A stretch of DNA of 35,345 nt, taken from NCBI GenBank assembly GCA_023135565.1, contig JAGLSW010000890.1:1-35345 (forward strand). Reading direction: 5' to 3'. The notes below the pieces were generated by a model. The model was not told the DNA's origin. It saw only the letters and a list, made by a program, of their open reading frames with translations, and did not search any database. This document shows positions 33,001-35,345 of this stretch, piece by piece. The stretch is from Candidatus Aminicenantota bacterium (GTDB lineage: Bacteria; Acidobacteriota; Aminicenantia; UBA2199). The translations under genes were made by a program, and so were the position numbers. Position 1 is the stretch's first letter; every line of letters starts with the position of its first letter.

Positions 33001-35345
33001 GTTTGCCGATCAGGTACGAAGAACCCCCGAAAACAAGGCGCTGGTATATGCAGGACAAGAATTAAGTTATTTAGAATTGGATGAAGCCTCCGGCGGCATA
33101 ACCGGGTATCTACTTAGCCGGGGCGCAGCGAGTGGGCGGCTGGTAGGCATAATGGTAAACCGGTCGATAGAGATGATAACCGGGATACTGGGGATACTTA
33201 AAACCGGCAGCGGTTACGTTCCTCTAAACCCCAAAGCCCCGGCGGAAAGGACGCGGTACATCCTCGAAGAATGCGGTGTAGAACTGCTCCTCAGCACTAC
33301 CGGTCTAAGTGAAAAAGTTGATGAGTTGTCCGGATCAGGATGGCTGGGAGAGACGGTTTTTATAGATTCCCCGGCTGAAGTTAGAACCGGGGCTGAGGCT
33401 CAGACCCAGGTTGAGAAAAAAAAGAGAACAGGTAAGTCTAAACATATCTCCCAGTTGTTCCAGGTGGCTTATGTCATTTTCACCTCCGGTTCAACCGGGA
33501 AACCCAAAGGCGTACCCATCACCCACGCCAATTTTTGTCCGCTGATGTTTTGGGGTTACGAAAAATTGGGCATCGGGCCGGAAGATCGAGCTATCCAGAA
33601 TTTGTCTTATTATTTCGACTGGTCGGTATGGGAAATATTTATTGCTCTTACTAGCGGCGCTTCGTTGTATATGGTTAGCGATGAGGTTTTATTGAATCCC
33701 GGCCTGGAAGTGGATTTTATCCTGGACAATAAAATAACCGTGCTGCATATTACCCCCACTCAATATCAATATTTGATTAACGTGGGCGAGAAGCTGCATA
33801 CCTTAAAATACCTGGCAATCGGCGCCGAGAAATTAACCTATGATTTAACGGTACGTAGTTTTGAGTCGGTAAATGAAGATTGCCGGGTTTTTAATATGTA
33901 CGGTCCCACCGAAGCCACTATCATGGCTGCCGTATTAGAGATCGACCGCCGTAAAGTCGAAGAATATAAAAGTTTATCCAGCGTCCCCATCGGGGAAACA
34001 ATCGCCAATACAGCCCTGCTGGTATTGGATAAGCAAAAGCAGTTTTGCCCAATCGGTATAGAGGGGGAGTTGTACATTGCTGGAGGCGCTCTATCTCACG
34101 GTTATTTAAACAACCCGGAACTTACCGCGGAAAAGTTTGTGAGTGCGGCGCACCCGCCCTTTAAAAATTATGTCGATCACCTCTCATCGATTACTTCTCA
34201 CCAGTCACCCCCCACTCTCTACCGCACCGGGGATCGCTGCCGCTGGCTGGCAGACGGTACAGTGGAATTTATAAGCAGGTTGGATGACCAGGTGAAAATC
34301 AGGGGGTTCAGGATAGAACCCGGTGAGATCGAGAACCGCTTACTAGAACACGAAGAAGTAACAGAGGCGGTAGTGATAGACAGGCAGTCGGCAGCAGGGG
34401 AGAAATATCTCTGCGCCTACGTAGTAGGAGATGGTCTATCTACTTCCCCGGTAAGCGGGGATCAGGATGCTGCAGCCGGGAAGCTCCGCATGTATTTATC
34501 GGCACAATTGCCTGATTATATGGTTCCTGCTTTTTTTATATTTTTGGACAGTATTCCCTTGAATCCCAACGGTAAGGTAGACAGGAAAGCGCTGCCGGAA
34601 CCGGGAATAGGCAATACCGGCAAGAAATATACGGCTCCCCGTAATAAAGAGGAAGAATTGCTGGCAGCAGCCTGGGCGGACGTCCTGGAAACAGGAAAAA
34701 GTACAATCGGCATCGATGATAATTTCTTCGAGTTAGGCGGTCATTCGTTAAAAGCCAGTGTGATGATTGCCCGGTTACACAAAGAGCTCAACGTGAAAAT
34801 ACCGTTGTCGGATTTATTCCGGCACCCCACCATACGGGAACTGGCCGCTCTCAGCCGGCGCACAACAAAAACAGCGTTCCAGGATATACCCTGTTTAGAA
34901 GAGCGGGAATATTATCCTCTCTCTTACAACCAGAAACGGATGTATCTCCTCCACGAATTGCAGCCTCACAGCCCGGCTTTTAATATGCCCGGTGTTATGA
35001 AATTAGAGCATGAAATAGATGAAATCTTAGTTGAGAAAGTATTGGCCCGTATTATCCGGCGTCATGAAAGTTTGCGTACCGCCTTCAAAGCCGCGGTTAG
35101 CGAGATTTACCAGGTGGTATCTAAGGAGATGGTAACGCCTTTTGAAACCTTCGACCTATCCGGGATGGATCCGGCGGAAAAAGAGCAAAAAATAGACCGG
35201 CTATTTACCCGGATCGCATCCGCACCCTTTGATTTAGCACGGGCGCCCCTTTTTCGTGCCGCACTGATCAAGGTGGACGCAGGCTGTTACCGGTTTATTT
35301 TCTGTATACATCATATCATATCCGACGGCTGGTCCTTAGAAATAC
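12023..35345 (+). CDS. Giant nonribosomal peptide synthetase, seven C-A-T modules plus start of an eighth; 3' end outside window
   Basis: The frame was followed to the window edge without a stop: at least 7,774 residues. The start is TTG 12023, because an in-frame TAA occupies 12020-12022 and AAGGTGA lies 5 nt upstream of the TTG. The next in-frame ATG is already inside the first C domain. The order is (C-A-T)x7 then C. Carrier serines fall at about residues 1042, 2153, 3224, 4314, 5387, 6479 and 7575. Every C domain has HHxxxDG, and every A domain has the A3, A7, A8 and A10 cores, with exceptions noted under module 6. No E, MT, Cy or TE domain is present. The enzyme would build a peptide of at least seven residues in the cytoplasm on phosphopantetheine arms and needs a PPTase supplied elsewhere. 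The first C domain implies acylation of residue 1 (lipid starter) or receipt of a chain from another NRPS. Internal duplications and captured repeats make it a mosaic. Confidence 0.97.
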   Translation, partial: MEKLDKKKIEDIFALTPMQEGMLYHYLKNPHSDLYFEQLCLQISGSIDEDYFEEAWNFVVSNNPMLRTVFRWQKVEKPVQVVLKEHRPEIRCFDYLSDPRHPVPAVLPRSGLEGAPAGCFDLEQVPFRVTLCRIEAEKYEIIISNHHILYDGWSNGIILREFFATYEVLAAGQEPQKPIKTNFKEYIKWIKKLDQNDRENFWKEYLAGFNASTVLSVKRPGSREISAIGHFKTGLAKEFREKLEDFAKENKVTPASLFYSAYGILLQGYNNSADVIFGVTAAGRSARIKGIEDIVGLFINTLPLRIENESGEKIAGLLKRVNEALQKRQEYEATPLVDIKAYSPLAGIEELFDSIVVVENYPLDAAALQSSRLRIESYSMFEMTNYDLTLAITLSEKIEIAFIYNSELFEKGVIERLSRHFTNILEGILLDPGRECSALDILSTGERRRLLIDFNDTAADYPKDKTIHALFEEQAGITPANTALTGVEAGKGNRESQIAGMALTYKKLDEEAGILAAVLVEKGVQTGTIVGLMVERSVLMIVGILGILKAGGAYLPIDPAYPRERKRYILEDSSTPLLLSSGSLREASAELDDWQGETVFIDSPAEAEVKEAKIPSPVFNSSHLAYVIYTSGSTGKPKGVLVEHRPVVNILTALQKEYPLLEADTYLLKTSFLFDVSVAELFGWFFSGGRLAILEPGGEKDPRKIIAAIERYAVTHINFVPSMFNVFIDGLDPGAVKSLSSLRYLFLAGEALLSEPVHKARSLIPGIRLENIYGPSEGTVYSSNYSLSGWPGQGSIPIGKPMRNIKLYILNKNHELQPLGVPGELCIGGDNLARGYLNNPELSAEMFLTAPAFSLHPQTAHLSPITSHSSPTTLYRTGDIARWQPDGNIEFLGRMDFQVKIRGFRIELGEIENLLLKHKDIKEAVVTINSEKSDDKYLCAYVVARVGEESPPAPGLREYLSGLLPAYMVPAYFVHMESLPLSPTGKVIRKALPKPGIGSLEKYTAPRDGREEKLVEIWSRVLNTGGDSIGIDDNFFEIGGHSLRATRLVTKIHKNFDISVQLGEFFKAPTIRWLSAYIEEAAVKERFRSIKAVEKREYYPASPAQKRFFFFQQLEPGNVSYGMLEIMIADGRIEKEKFAAAFKKLIQRHESLRTSFKVVDAEVVQEVRRARDIKFEIEFHDLTSIMDISFTPGKGDETAAPSIYEREPAAGIAKSFVRPFDLSKAPLLRFGMIKTRAGETPSHILMVDTHHIISDGVSTGIFIADFLSFYREEDPPPLRFRYRDYVQWLLDRRQGEEEKESIDRDIEEELLELPTDYTRPAVQGFAGAVVRFPLDKEVKEALNRLALKEDSTLFMVLFAIFNIFLSKLSGQENIILGSPIAGRLHDDLEGIVGLFINTLAIRNYPAPGKSFPQFLKEVKENSLRAFDSQEHQYEELIEKVAQARSSGRNPLFDVMFVLQNMEMPELKIPGLRITRNVQKEISSKFDMTLYCFEEGEEPEFVLEYCTKLFKPGTIKRFIKYFEKVVSVVLADPGGKLGEIEFISAEEKREILYDFNDTEVEYPRHKTIYRMFEEQVERTPDDTAIWGSLAAEEETADRETGFERAGAAAAQSQSLNREQAGRGILTYAELNERANRLSRLLRAKGVKANSVVGIMLERSIELVAAIYAVLKAGGAYLPIDPEYPEKRILTMLEQGKAVTLLTRKEPVEKKEIGDIACPVLNLDDLAAEIAALPGENLPPLSGPEDLIYIIFTSGSTGVPKGAGVYQRSFVNLVNWFVKDFDLKATDRNLLMTSFSFDLTQKNFYASLILGGVLCIPAVNYFDPGAILRDIEERGVTWINCTPSMFFQLIEFCKGDELKKLSALRYVYLGGEPLSMSMFMKWVESEYCNGVIVNTYGPTECTDISNAYRITEPRRFLEEAVPIGEPVYNVKLYVTDKNLQLLPPGIAGELLIGGESVGIGYVNDKELTKKKFVSHSFGEGEPATLYRTGDLVKWLAGGRIEFIGRIDFQVKIRGFRIEIGEIESRLLDHEKIKEIIVIDRDDGSGGKYLCAYFVSESLDGELSPAAAELKEYLSSSLPDYMIPSYFVELAEMPLNPNGKVNRKALPMPDTASTREYTAPRNKLEDMLVDIWSKILGTDRGRIGIDDNFFELGGHSLKATELAARIHQQLDVDIPLREIFKIATIRGLSVYIGREEKSKYESIEPVEQKAYYPVSSAQKRLYLLGQMDLESTGYNIPSIFMLAGNVDKDRLQATFVKLIERHESLRTSFHLIAGEPVQAIHSPAEIDFEIAYLEGAAPEAHDFIRPFDLSQAPLLRVGLIKEGEANHILQLDMHHIISDGISAGLFVQDFMSLYNGEELPLLKIQYKDFSEWQNKRKDSEILQKQEAYWLEEFAAEIPVLNLPTDFPRPVVQSFAGKSLTFEMGREETEKLKTLALATGSTLYMVLLSLYNILLSKLSGQEDIVVGSPVSGRTHGDLEQVIGIFINTLALRNYPAGEKSYREFLEELGKRTLAAFDNQEYQFEDLVEKAAVERDAGRNPLFDVLFVLQNMAAAAVEIPGLKLTPYEYEKTTSKFDLTFNVVELAAAERGLHFTVTYCSDLFKAGTIKRFIGYFRAITAAVSAHPEKQLKEIDMLSSEERKRLLLEFNDTKVNYSQDKTVHRLFEEQAERRPDNIALIGESSERRKESSTLTLRELNEKANRLGRFLRARGTAPDTITGILTGPVIEMITCILAVLKAGGAYLPLDPKHPADRLTYMLNDSAAKLLLSRESLAEPLGFSGEIIHMDDGSIYANSGANLEPLSGPGDGVYAIYTSGTTGKSKGALIKHSNLVNYVEWFAGAANLTAADRTVLTSSFGFDLGYTAIFSSLSSGCRLHIIPEEIYLSPEELINYIEKKGISYLKMTPSLFSTVVESSLFSREKCGSLRLLVLGGEEIKPQDAAKAHGILNDLEVMNHYGPTEATIGCIAQYIDFDDFEAYARRPSIGFPINNTSVFILDKHLGPVPEGVAGDLYISGAGLIRGYLNRPELTNERFVCDGAPHQKFLSNFFQKVGRRRQKLYKTGDLARWLEDGRVEFLGRSDSQVKIRGFRIEIGEIESHLLRHPDVKEAVVLVKKNKTGDKYLCAYVVPEAAGAGGEESSLAAGLKEFLSRTLPGYMVPAVFAVLEKMPLTANGKLDRKRLPEPDSGGLAGEYTAPRDQVESMVCDLWSEVLGIEKIGIDDNFFSLGGHSLTAIMLTSKMHKAFSVRVTLAQIFRSPTVRGTAAYIKTQKGEQSYRFPGTRSVEAKDYYVLSSAQKRLYILQQFAETGTAYNTPRVLRLEGELDRQRLETTFRKLIYRHENLRTSFTVVDDEPVQRIHHPEKIEFKIEYSSADAQPMNIDSLVFPFDLSQAPLMRVVLVEISAGSFLFVLDMHHIISDGISIGLFLKDFLALYNGESLAPLKLQYKDFSEWQNGRRSSDIIKAQEAYWLETLAGEIPVLDLPTDFTRPAVQSFKGSRVSFELEAGETGVLKALALKENVTLYMVLFALFNIFLSRLSGQEDIIVGTPIEGRKHMDLAQVLGMFVNALSVRSFPTGGKRFEDFLGEIKEQIGAALENQEYQFEELVEKVAVTRDAGRNPLFDVVFLMQNLDIPVVEIPGLKLTPVEFESSVAKFDLTFICDLRSSSIGEVLCFEVEYCTDLFLAETIRRFIAYFRRIVTGITGNPELRIGEIEILSAAEKKRLLYDFNDTRGPYPHEKTIHELFAAQAAKTPYRIAITGPRLIPGRDEVREATAAEQVSLTYEQLNREADNLTRLLTAKGVKADTIIGLMVERSIEMIVGILAILKAGGAYLPIDPGYPRERKRYILKDSSARLLLTGGSLSRDAGEWDDPRVDILFFDELDKISPAGMGSASSGGVPHHSSCSVHRLAYVIYTSGSTGRPKGVLVEHSSVVNLLFSLHRLYPLQETDKFLFKTSYLFDVSVAELFGWYMAGGKLAILDAGDEKEPGKIIAAIEKSSVTHINFVPSMFNVFVDRLNPGNIKKLSSLKYIFLAGEALLPGLIERFRKLDTNIVLENIYGPTEAAVYASKYSLSNWDGRGNIPIGKPITNTNLYILDKSGFLLPIGVPGELCIGGAGLARGYLNRPELSAEKFVYNFLKTQKPYKSNETGIPGRIYRSGDLARWQPDGNIEFLGRIDAQVKIRGFRIELGEIESRLLVHEKIKEAVVMDRCDALGEKYLCAYIAAHSAGAEVQIAEFREYLSRTLPDYMIPAYFVMLSALPLTPNGKVDRKALPVPEIVSGREYAAPRNDIEEALVYTWSQVLGIEREKIGIDDNFFELGGHSLKATVMVAKLHRQLEIAVTLAEVFKTPTIRELARCIKKQAGTRYAAIRPGERKEYYPVSSAQKRLYLLGQMNLESTGYNIPSIFMLAGNVDKDRLQATFVKLIERHESLRTSFHLIAGEPVQAVHSPAEIDFKIAYLEGAAPEAHDFIRPFDLSQAPLLRVGLIKEGEANHILQLDMHHIISDGISNGLFVQDFMSLYNREELPPLKIQYRDFSHWQNKRKESEILQKQEDYWLEAFAGGIPVLDLPTDFPRPVVQSFAGKSLAFEISREETEKLKALALATGSTLYMVLLSLYNVFLSKLSGQEDIVVGSPVSGRTHEDMEQVIGVFINTLALRNYPAGEKSYREFLEELGKRTLAAFDNQEYQFEDLVEKAAVERDAGRNPLFDVLFVLQNMARSRVEIPGLELTPYKYEKTTSKFDLTFNVVELAAAERGLHFAVTYCSDLFKEETIKRFIGYFRAITAAASAHPEKQLKEIDILSKEERKRLLIDFNDTAAAYPHDKLLHGLFEEQVEKTRDRAALVGTGANTGSRPRELVLTYRKLNSRANQLARSLIEKGLEPGTPVGLMVERSIDMIVGILAVLKAGSPYLPIDPGYPAERIGYMIKDSRINMLLSSLEALSQLGIEFSGNVIDLGDKDLYKGDDSDPGIVMTSREPAYIIYTSGSTGRPKGVLVEHNPVVNLTWNQGGFFGITKHDRVLQFSSICFDPSVEQIFTTLTNGAVLVLIDKDTLMDSDRFVEFIVSRSITHLHAVPTFLNNIDLDIKSASRLKRIVSGGDVCPVSLAKKWSRYGEFYNKYGPTETTITSIEMKFDTVDDSLIRLPIGKPVNNTRVYLFDKWQKLVPVGVAGEMYIGGSGVAGGYLNNPELTAEKFVCAALPAANGLAAHSSQIITHHSPITLFRTGDLARWLADGTVEFISRLDDQVKIRGFRIEPGEIETRLLEHEGVKEAVVIDRQSEAGEKYLCAYVVGDGLSTFAVTGDQDAAAGKLREYLSTQLPDYMVPAFFIFLDSIPLNPNGKVDRKALPEPGMGDTGRKYTAPRNKQEELLVETWAEVLGIEKSIIGIDDNFFELGGHSLKASAVINKLHKKLDRRIPLAEIFKTPYIRNLARYIKGAAKFEYTSLEPVEQKSYYVLTSAQKRLYILQQVDPDGTVYNIPSFVPLGKLFQPGHEVDKEKLERTFRELIRRHESLRTSFHLIDEQPMQKIHDPREVPFEIENYGLPPGGFVRPFDLSFAPLLRVGMQETNKGKYLLMVDLHHIICDGISHEILQRDFKALYSGQQLAPLSIQYKDYSQWLHKPEQREVIEEQEAYWREIFSGEIPVLNLPTDFPRPAIQSFAGNNINFEIGEEHTKVLKALALKNNTSLFMLLSAIIYAWLAKISGQEDIVIGTVASGRKYVELDKVIGMFVGTLALRNCPAGEKIFREFLLEVKNSILGAFERQEYPFEELVEKVKVSRDASRNPLFDVMFVLQNFYDAPKAPGEGDSPREQGNVYEGEMPSSNTAKFDITLAAGDIGERILFTFQYCTDLFLEETVNRFTSYFKHIVTAVTGNPAIKIGEIEILSEEEKKQLLYDFNDTEVDYPQDKTITQLFEEQAARTPGNTAVWGSLTAQGRTGDRGPGFEMTGAAQSPGQETNKKLTYRQLNERANRLSRLLRDKGVKANSVVGIMLERSVELIEAIYAVLKAGGAYLPIDPEYPEKRILTMLEQGKAVVLLTRKELIEKKEIGDIVCPVLNLDELAGEIADLSGENLQPLSGPEDLIYIIFTSGSTGVPNGAGVYQRSFVNLINWFVKDFDLKAADRNLLMTSFSFDLTQKNFYTSLILGGVLCVPSINYFDPGEILRDIEERGVTWINCTPSMFFQLIEFCKEDELKKLSALRYVYLGGETLSMSMFMKWVESKYCNGVIVNTYGPTECTDISNAYRIAEPRRFLEEAVPIGKPVYNVKLYVTDKNLQLLPVGIAGELLIGGDSVGIGYVNDEELTKKKFVSHSFGKDEPEQMLYHTGDLVKWLPGGRIEFIGRIDFQVKIRGFRIEIGEIESRLLDYEKIKEIIVIDRDDGSGGKYLCAYFVCDSVDGESSPGAAELKEYLSDSLPDYMIPSYFVELAEMPLNPNGKVNRKALPVPETASGREYTAPRNKLEDMLVDTWSEILSVDRGEIGIDDNFFELGGHSLKAAVMISRLHKELDVSVPLAEIFRTPYIRKLARYIKGAAKYEYTSLEPVEQKNYYVLTSAQKRLYILQQVDPDGTVYNLTAFVSLDQPLQPGFEVDKEKLERTFRELIRRHESLRTSFHLMGEQPVQKVHAPREILFEIENYDLPAGGFVRPFDLSFAPLLRVGLQETKKGKYLLMVDLHHIICDGISHEILQRDFRALYSGERLAPLAIQYKDYSQWLNKPEQREVIREQETYWREVFSGEIPVLNLPTDFRRPAVQSFAGNNIDFEIAEEHTQALKTLALENKTSLFMLLSAIIYAWLAKISGREDIVIGTVTAGRKHVELDKVIGMFVGTLALRSRPAAEKIFREFLLEVKNSILGAFERQEYPFEELVEQVEVGRDAGRNPLFDVMFVLQNFYGAPKAPGEGDSPREVGSVYEGEMPSSNTAKFDITLGARDIGERILFTFQYCTDLFLEETVNRFVTYFKHIVTAVTGNPGLRIGEIEILSEAEKKRLLYDFNKAGGGYPVDKTIPQLFADQVRRTPENKALVYAGQELSYLELDEASGGITGYLLSRGAASGRLVGIMVNRSIEMITGILGILKTGSGYVPLNPKAPAERTRYILEECGVELLLSTTGLSEKVDELSGSGWLGETVFIDSPAEVRTGAEAQTQVEKKKRTGKSKHISQLFQVAYVIFTSGSTGKPKGVPITHANFCPLMFWGYEKLGIGPEDRAIQNLSYYFDWSVWEIFIALTSGASLYMVSDEVLLNPGLEVDFILDNKITVLHITPTQYQYLINVGEKLHTLKYLAIGAEKLTYDLTVRSFESVNEDCRVFNMYGPTEATIMAAVLEIDRRKVEEYKSLSSVPIGETIANTALLVLDKQKQFCPIGIEGELYIAGGALSHGYLNNPELTAEKFVSAAHPPFKNYVDHLSSITSHQSPPTLYRTGDRCRWLADGTVEFISRLDDQVKIRGFRIEPGEIENRLLEHEEVTEAVVIDRQSAAGEKYLCAYVVGDGLSTSPVSGDQDAAAGKLRMYLSAQLPDYMVPAFFIFLDSIPLNPNGKVDRKALPEPGIGNTGKKYTAPRNKEEELLAAAWADVLETGKSTIGIDDNFFELGGHSLKASVMIARLHKELNVKIPLSDLFRHPTIRELAALSRRTTKTAFQDIPCLEEREYYPLSYNQKRMYLLHELQPHSPAFNMPGVMKLEHEIDEILVEKVLARIIRRHESLRTAFKAAVSEIYQVVSKEMVTPFETFDLSGMDPAEKEQKIDRLFTRIASAPFDLARAPLFRAALIKVDAGCYRFIFCIHHIISDGWSLEI
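12059..15260 (+). other. NRPS module 1 (C-A-T)
   Basis: The C domain starts ALTPMQEGMLYHYL and has HHILYDGW at residues 146-153; it is a different subtype from C2-C7, which begin YYPxSSAQKRLY. The A domain has A3 YTSGSTGKPKG near residue 629, YRTGDIARW, and SPTGKVIRK. The GrsA-aligned code is DVANFAIVYK, which I cannot assign to an amino acid; module 4 has the same code. The carrier serine codon is 15146-15148. A TCAC-rich insert occupies 14568-14640. Confidence 0.9.
14566..14640 (+). repeat. Intergenic-type repeat inside the A1 coding sequence
   Basis: CCCCAGCATTCAGCC is followed by repeated CTCACC/ATCACC/TCTCAC units, encoding FSLHPQTAHLSPITSHSSP directly before the A7 core LYRTGD. It shares the CATTCAGC unit with the intergenic run at 10664-10724. 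Confidence 0.7.
15305..18600 (+). other. NRPS module 2 (C-A-T)
   Basis: The C domain has HHIISDGVS near residue 1250. The A domain has TSGSTGVPKGAG, SFDLTQKNF, YRTGDLVKW and NPNGKVNRK. The code is DLKNYGTDIK, with an unusual Asp at position 330; no substrate is assigned. Module 6 carries the same code and is nearly identical over the whole A domain. The carrier serine codon is 18479-18481. Confidence 0.9.
18620..21810 (+). other. NRPS module 3 (C-A-T), predicted aspartate
   Basis: The C domain (HHIISDGIS) is nearly identical to that of module 5. The A-domain code reads DLTKVGHIGK from FDLGYT, LKMTP, VLGG, HYGPTEATIG and the A10 Lys. This is the classical Asp signature known from Bacillus lipopeptide synthetases. 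A3 is TSGTTGKSKG, with Ser for the usual Pro. A captured hairpin repeat lies at 21129-21175 just before YKTGDLARW. The carrier serine codon is 21692-21694. Confidence 0.9.
21129..21175 (+). repeat. Compact interspersed hairpin repeat inside the A3 coding sequence
   Basis: Bases 21131-21158 equal 10786-10813, and 21153-21173 equal 10913-10933. It contains a perfect 10-bp stem CCAACTTTTT/AAAAAGTTGG with a 2-nt loop. It is read in frame as QKFLSNFFQKVGRRRQK, a peptide with no counterpart in the other A domains. Confidence 0.9.
21840..25080 (+). other. NRPS module 4 (C-A-T)
   Basis: The C domain has HHIISDGIS. The A-domain code DVANFAIVYK is identical to module 1, with close similarity over the N-terminal core (FDVSVAELFGW). 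A CATCATTCATC-like stretch at 23690-23720 lies in the linker before A3. A7 is YRSGDLARW. The carrier serine codon is 24962-24964. Confidence 0.9.
25115..28300 (+). other. NRPS module 5 (C-A-T)
   Basis: The C domain is nearly a copy of C3. The A-domain code is DPEHVGKITK (FDPSVEQIF, HLHAVP, KYGPTETTIT), unassigned. The C-terminal A subdomain and carrier (27656-28200) closely match those of module 7, although the N-terminal substrate cores differ. A TCAC-type insert lies at 27600-27650. The carrier serine codon is 28181-28183. Confidence 0.9.
27590..27650 (+). repeat. TCAC-type repeat inside the A5 coding sequence
   Basis: CTCATTCCTCAC, ATCATCACTCACC and ACTCACCCATCAC units encode AAHSSQIITHHSPIT immediately before FRTGDLARW. 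Confidence 0.65.
28322..31590 (+). other. NRPS module 6 (C-A-T), altered A3 core
   Basis: The C domain (HHIICDGIS) is nearly a copy of C7. The A domain is nearly a copy of A2 with the same code DLKNYGTDIK. However, A3 reads TSGSTGVPNGAG (Asn for the conserved Lys, codon AAT at 30272-30274), and A7 reads YHTGDLVKW (His for Arg). The carrier serine codon is 31457-31459. Confidence 0.9.
31598..34870 (+). other. NRPS module 7 (C-A-T)
   Basis: The C domain has HHIICDGIS. The A domain has TSGSTGKPKG and code DWWHAGMIMK (YFDWSVWEIF, HITPTQ, AIGAE, MYGPTEATIM), unassigned. A TCAC-rich insert lies at 34150-34215 before YRTGDRCRW. The carrier serine codon is 34745-34747. Confidence 0.9.
34150..34218 (+). 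repeat. TCAC-type repeat inside the A7 coding sequence
   Basis: GATCACCTCTCATCGATTAC, TTCTCACCAGTCACC and related units encode VDHLSSITSHQSPPT before LYRTGDRCRW. This is the same loop as in modules 1, 3 and 5. Confidence 0.65.
34895..35345 (+). other. NRPS module 8, condensation domain, truncated by window edge
   Basis: The domain starts EREYYPLSYNQKRMYLLHEL and reaches HHIISDGWSLEI at the edge. Its sequence is clearly less related to C2-C7 than they are to each other, and Trp after DG is typical of LCL-type domains. At least one more residue is therefore added by this protein. Confidence 0.88.

Overview
This window most likely comes from a large-genome, anaerobic-type bacterium of the Candidatus Aminicenantes / Acidobacteriota kind. 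That is an inference from the style of the giant NRPS (start, linkers and condensation-domain motifs), the Rpn-type nuclease, and the abundant short interspersed repeats. No rRNA or marker gene proves it. All convincing intact genes lie on the + strand. The only minus-strand coding signal is a decayed PIN-domain toxin gene.

Layout. (1) 1-2255: the 3' part of a hybrid sensor histidine kinase (PAS-HisKA-HATPase-REC-REC), overlapping by 4 bp a stand-alone Rcp1/CheY-like receiver. (2) 2256-3980: a UPF0175 antitoxin-like gene and an Rpn/PD-(D/E)XK nuclease gene, each with a clear sigma70-type promoter; a 12-bp perfect inverted repeat overlaps the second -35. (3) 3980-7549: an exported RidA-family protein; a tandem 219-bp duplication carrying a promoter and gene start; a four-helix membrane protein; and, overlapping it by 4 bp, a pseudo-receiver/Ser-Thr kinase fusion with a C-terminal membrane anchor. 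(4) 7670-10652: a small coiled-coil protein, FolC, and a low-complexity protein with C-terminal membrane helices that overlaps folC by 8 bp. (5) 10653-12022: a repeat-rich intergenic region with composite hairpin repeats, a frameshifted PIN-toxin remnant on the minus strand and a possibly structured NRPS leader.

(6) 12023 to the window end: a single reading frame of at least 7,774 codons with no stop found on translation. It encodes seven complete C-A-T modules plus the start of an eighth condensation domain. No epimerase, methyltransferase or thioesterase domain occurs before the edge. All seven carrier domains keep the GGHS phosphopantetheine serine, and all eight C domains keep HHxxxDG. 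Read by alignment to GrsA, the specificity codes are DVANFAIVYK (modules 1 and 4), DLKNYGTDIK (2 and 6), DLTKVGHIGK (3; the classical Asp code), DPEHVGKITK (5) and DWWHAGMIMK (7). This gives a backbone X-Y-Asp-X-Z-Y-W-..., of which only Asp can be named.

The most unusual signal is that the NRPS has absorbed genomic repeat DNA in frame. A hairpin repeat that also occurs, split by a 99-bp insert, just upstream of the gene sits inside adenylation domain 3. TCAC-rich or CATTCAGC-rich intergenic-type repeats occupy the same loop, just before core A7, in adenylation domains 1, 5 and 7. The gene is also a mosaic of recent duplications (C3/C5, C6/C7, A2/A6 and the C-terminal subdomains of A5/A7), suggesting module and subdomain recombination. 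Module 6 carries a Lys-to-Asn change in core A3 that may weaken adenylation.
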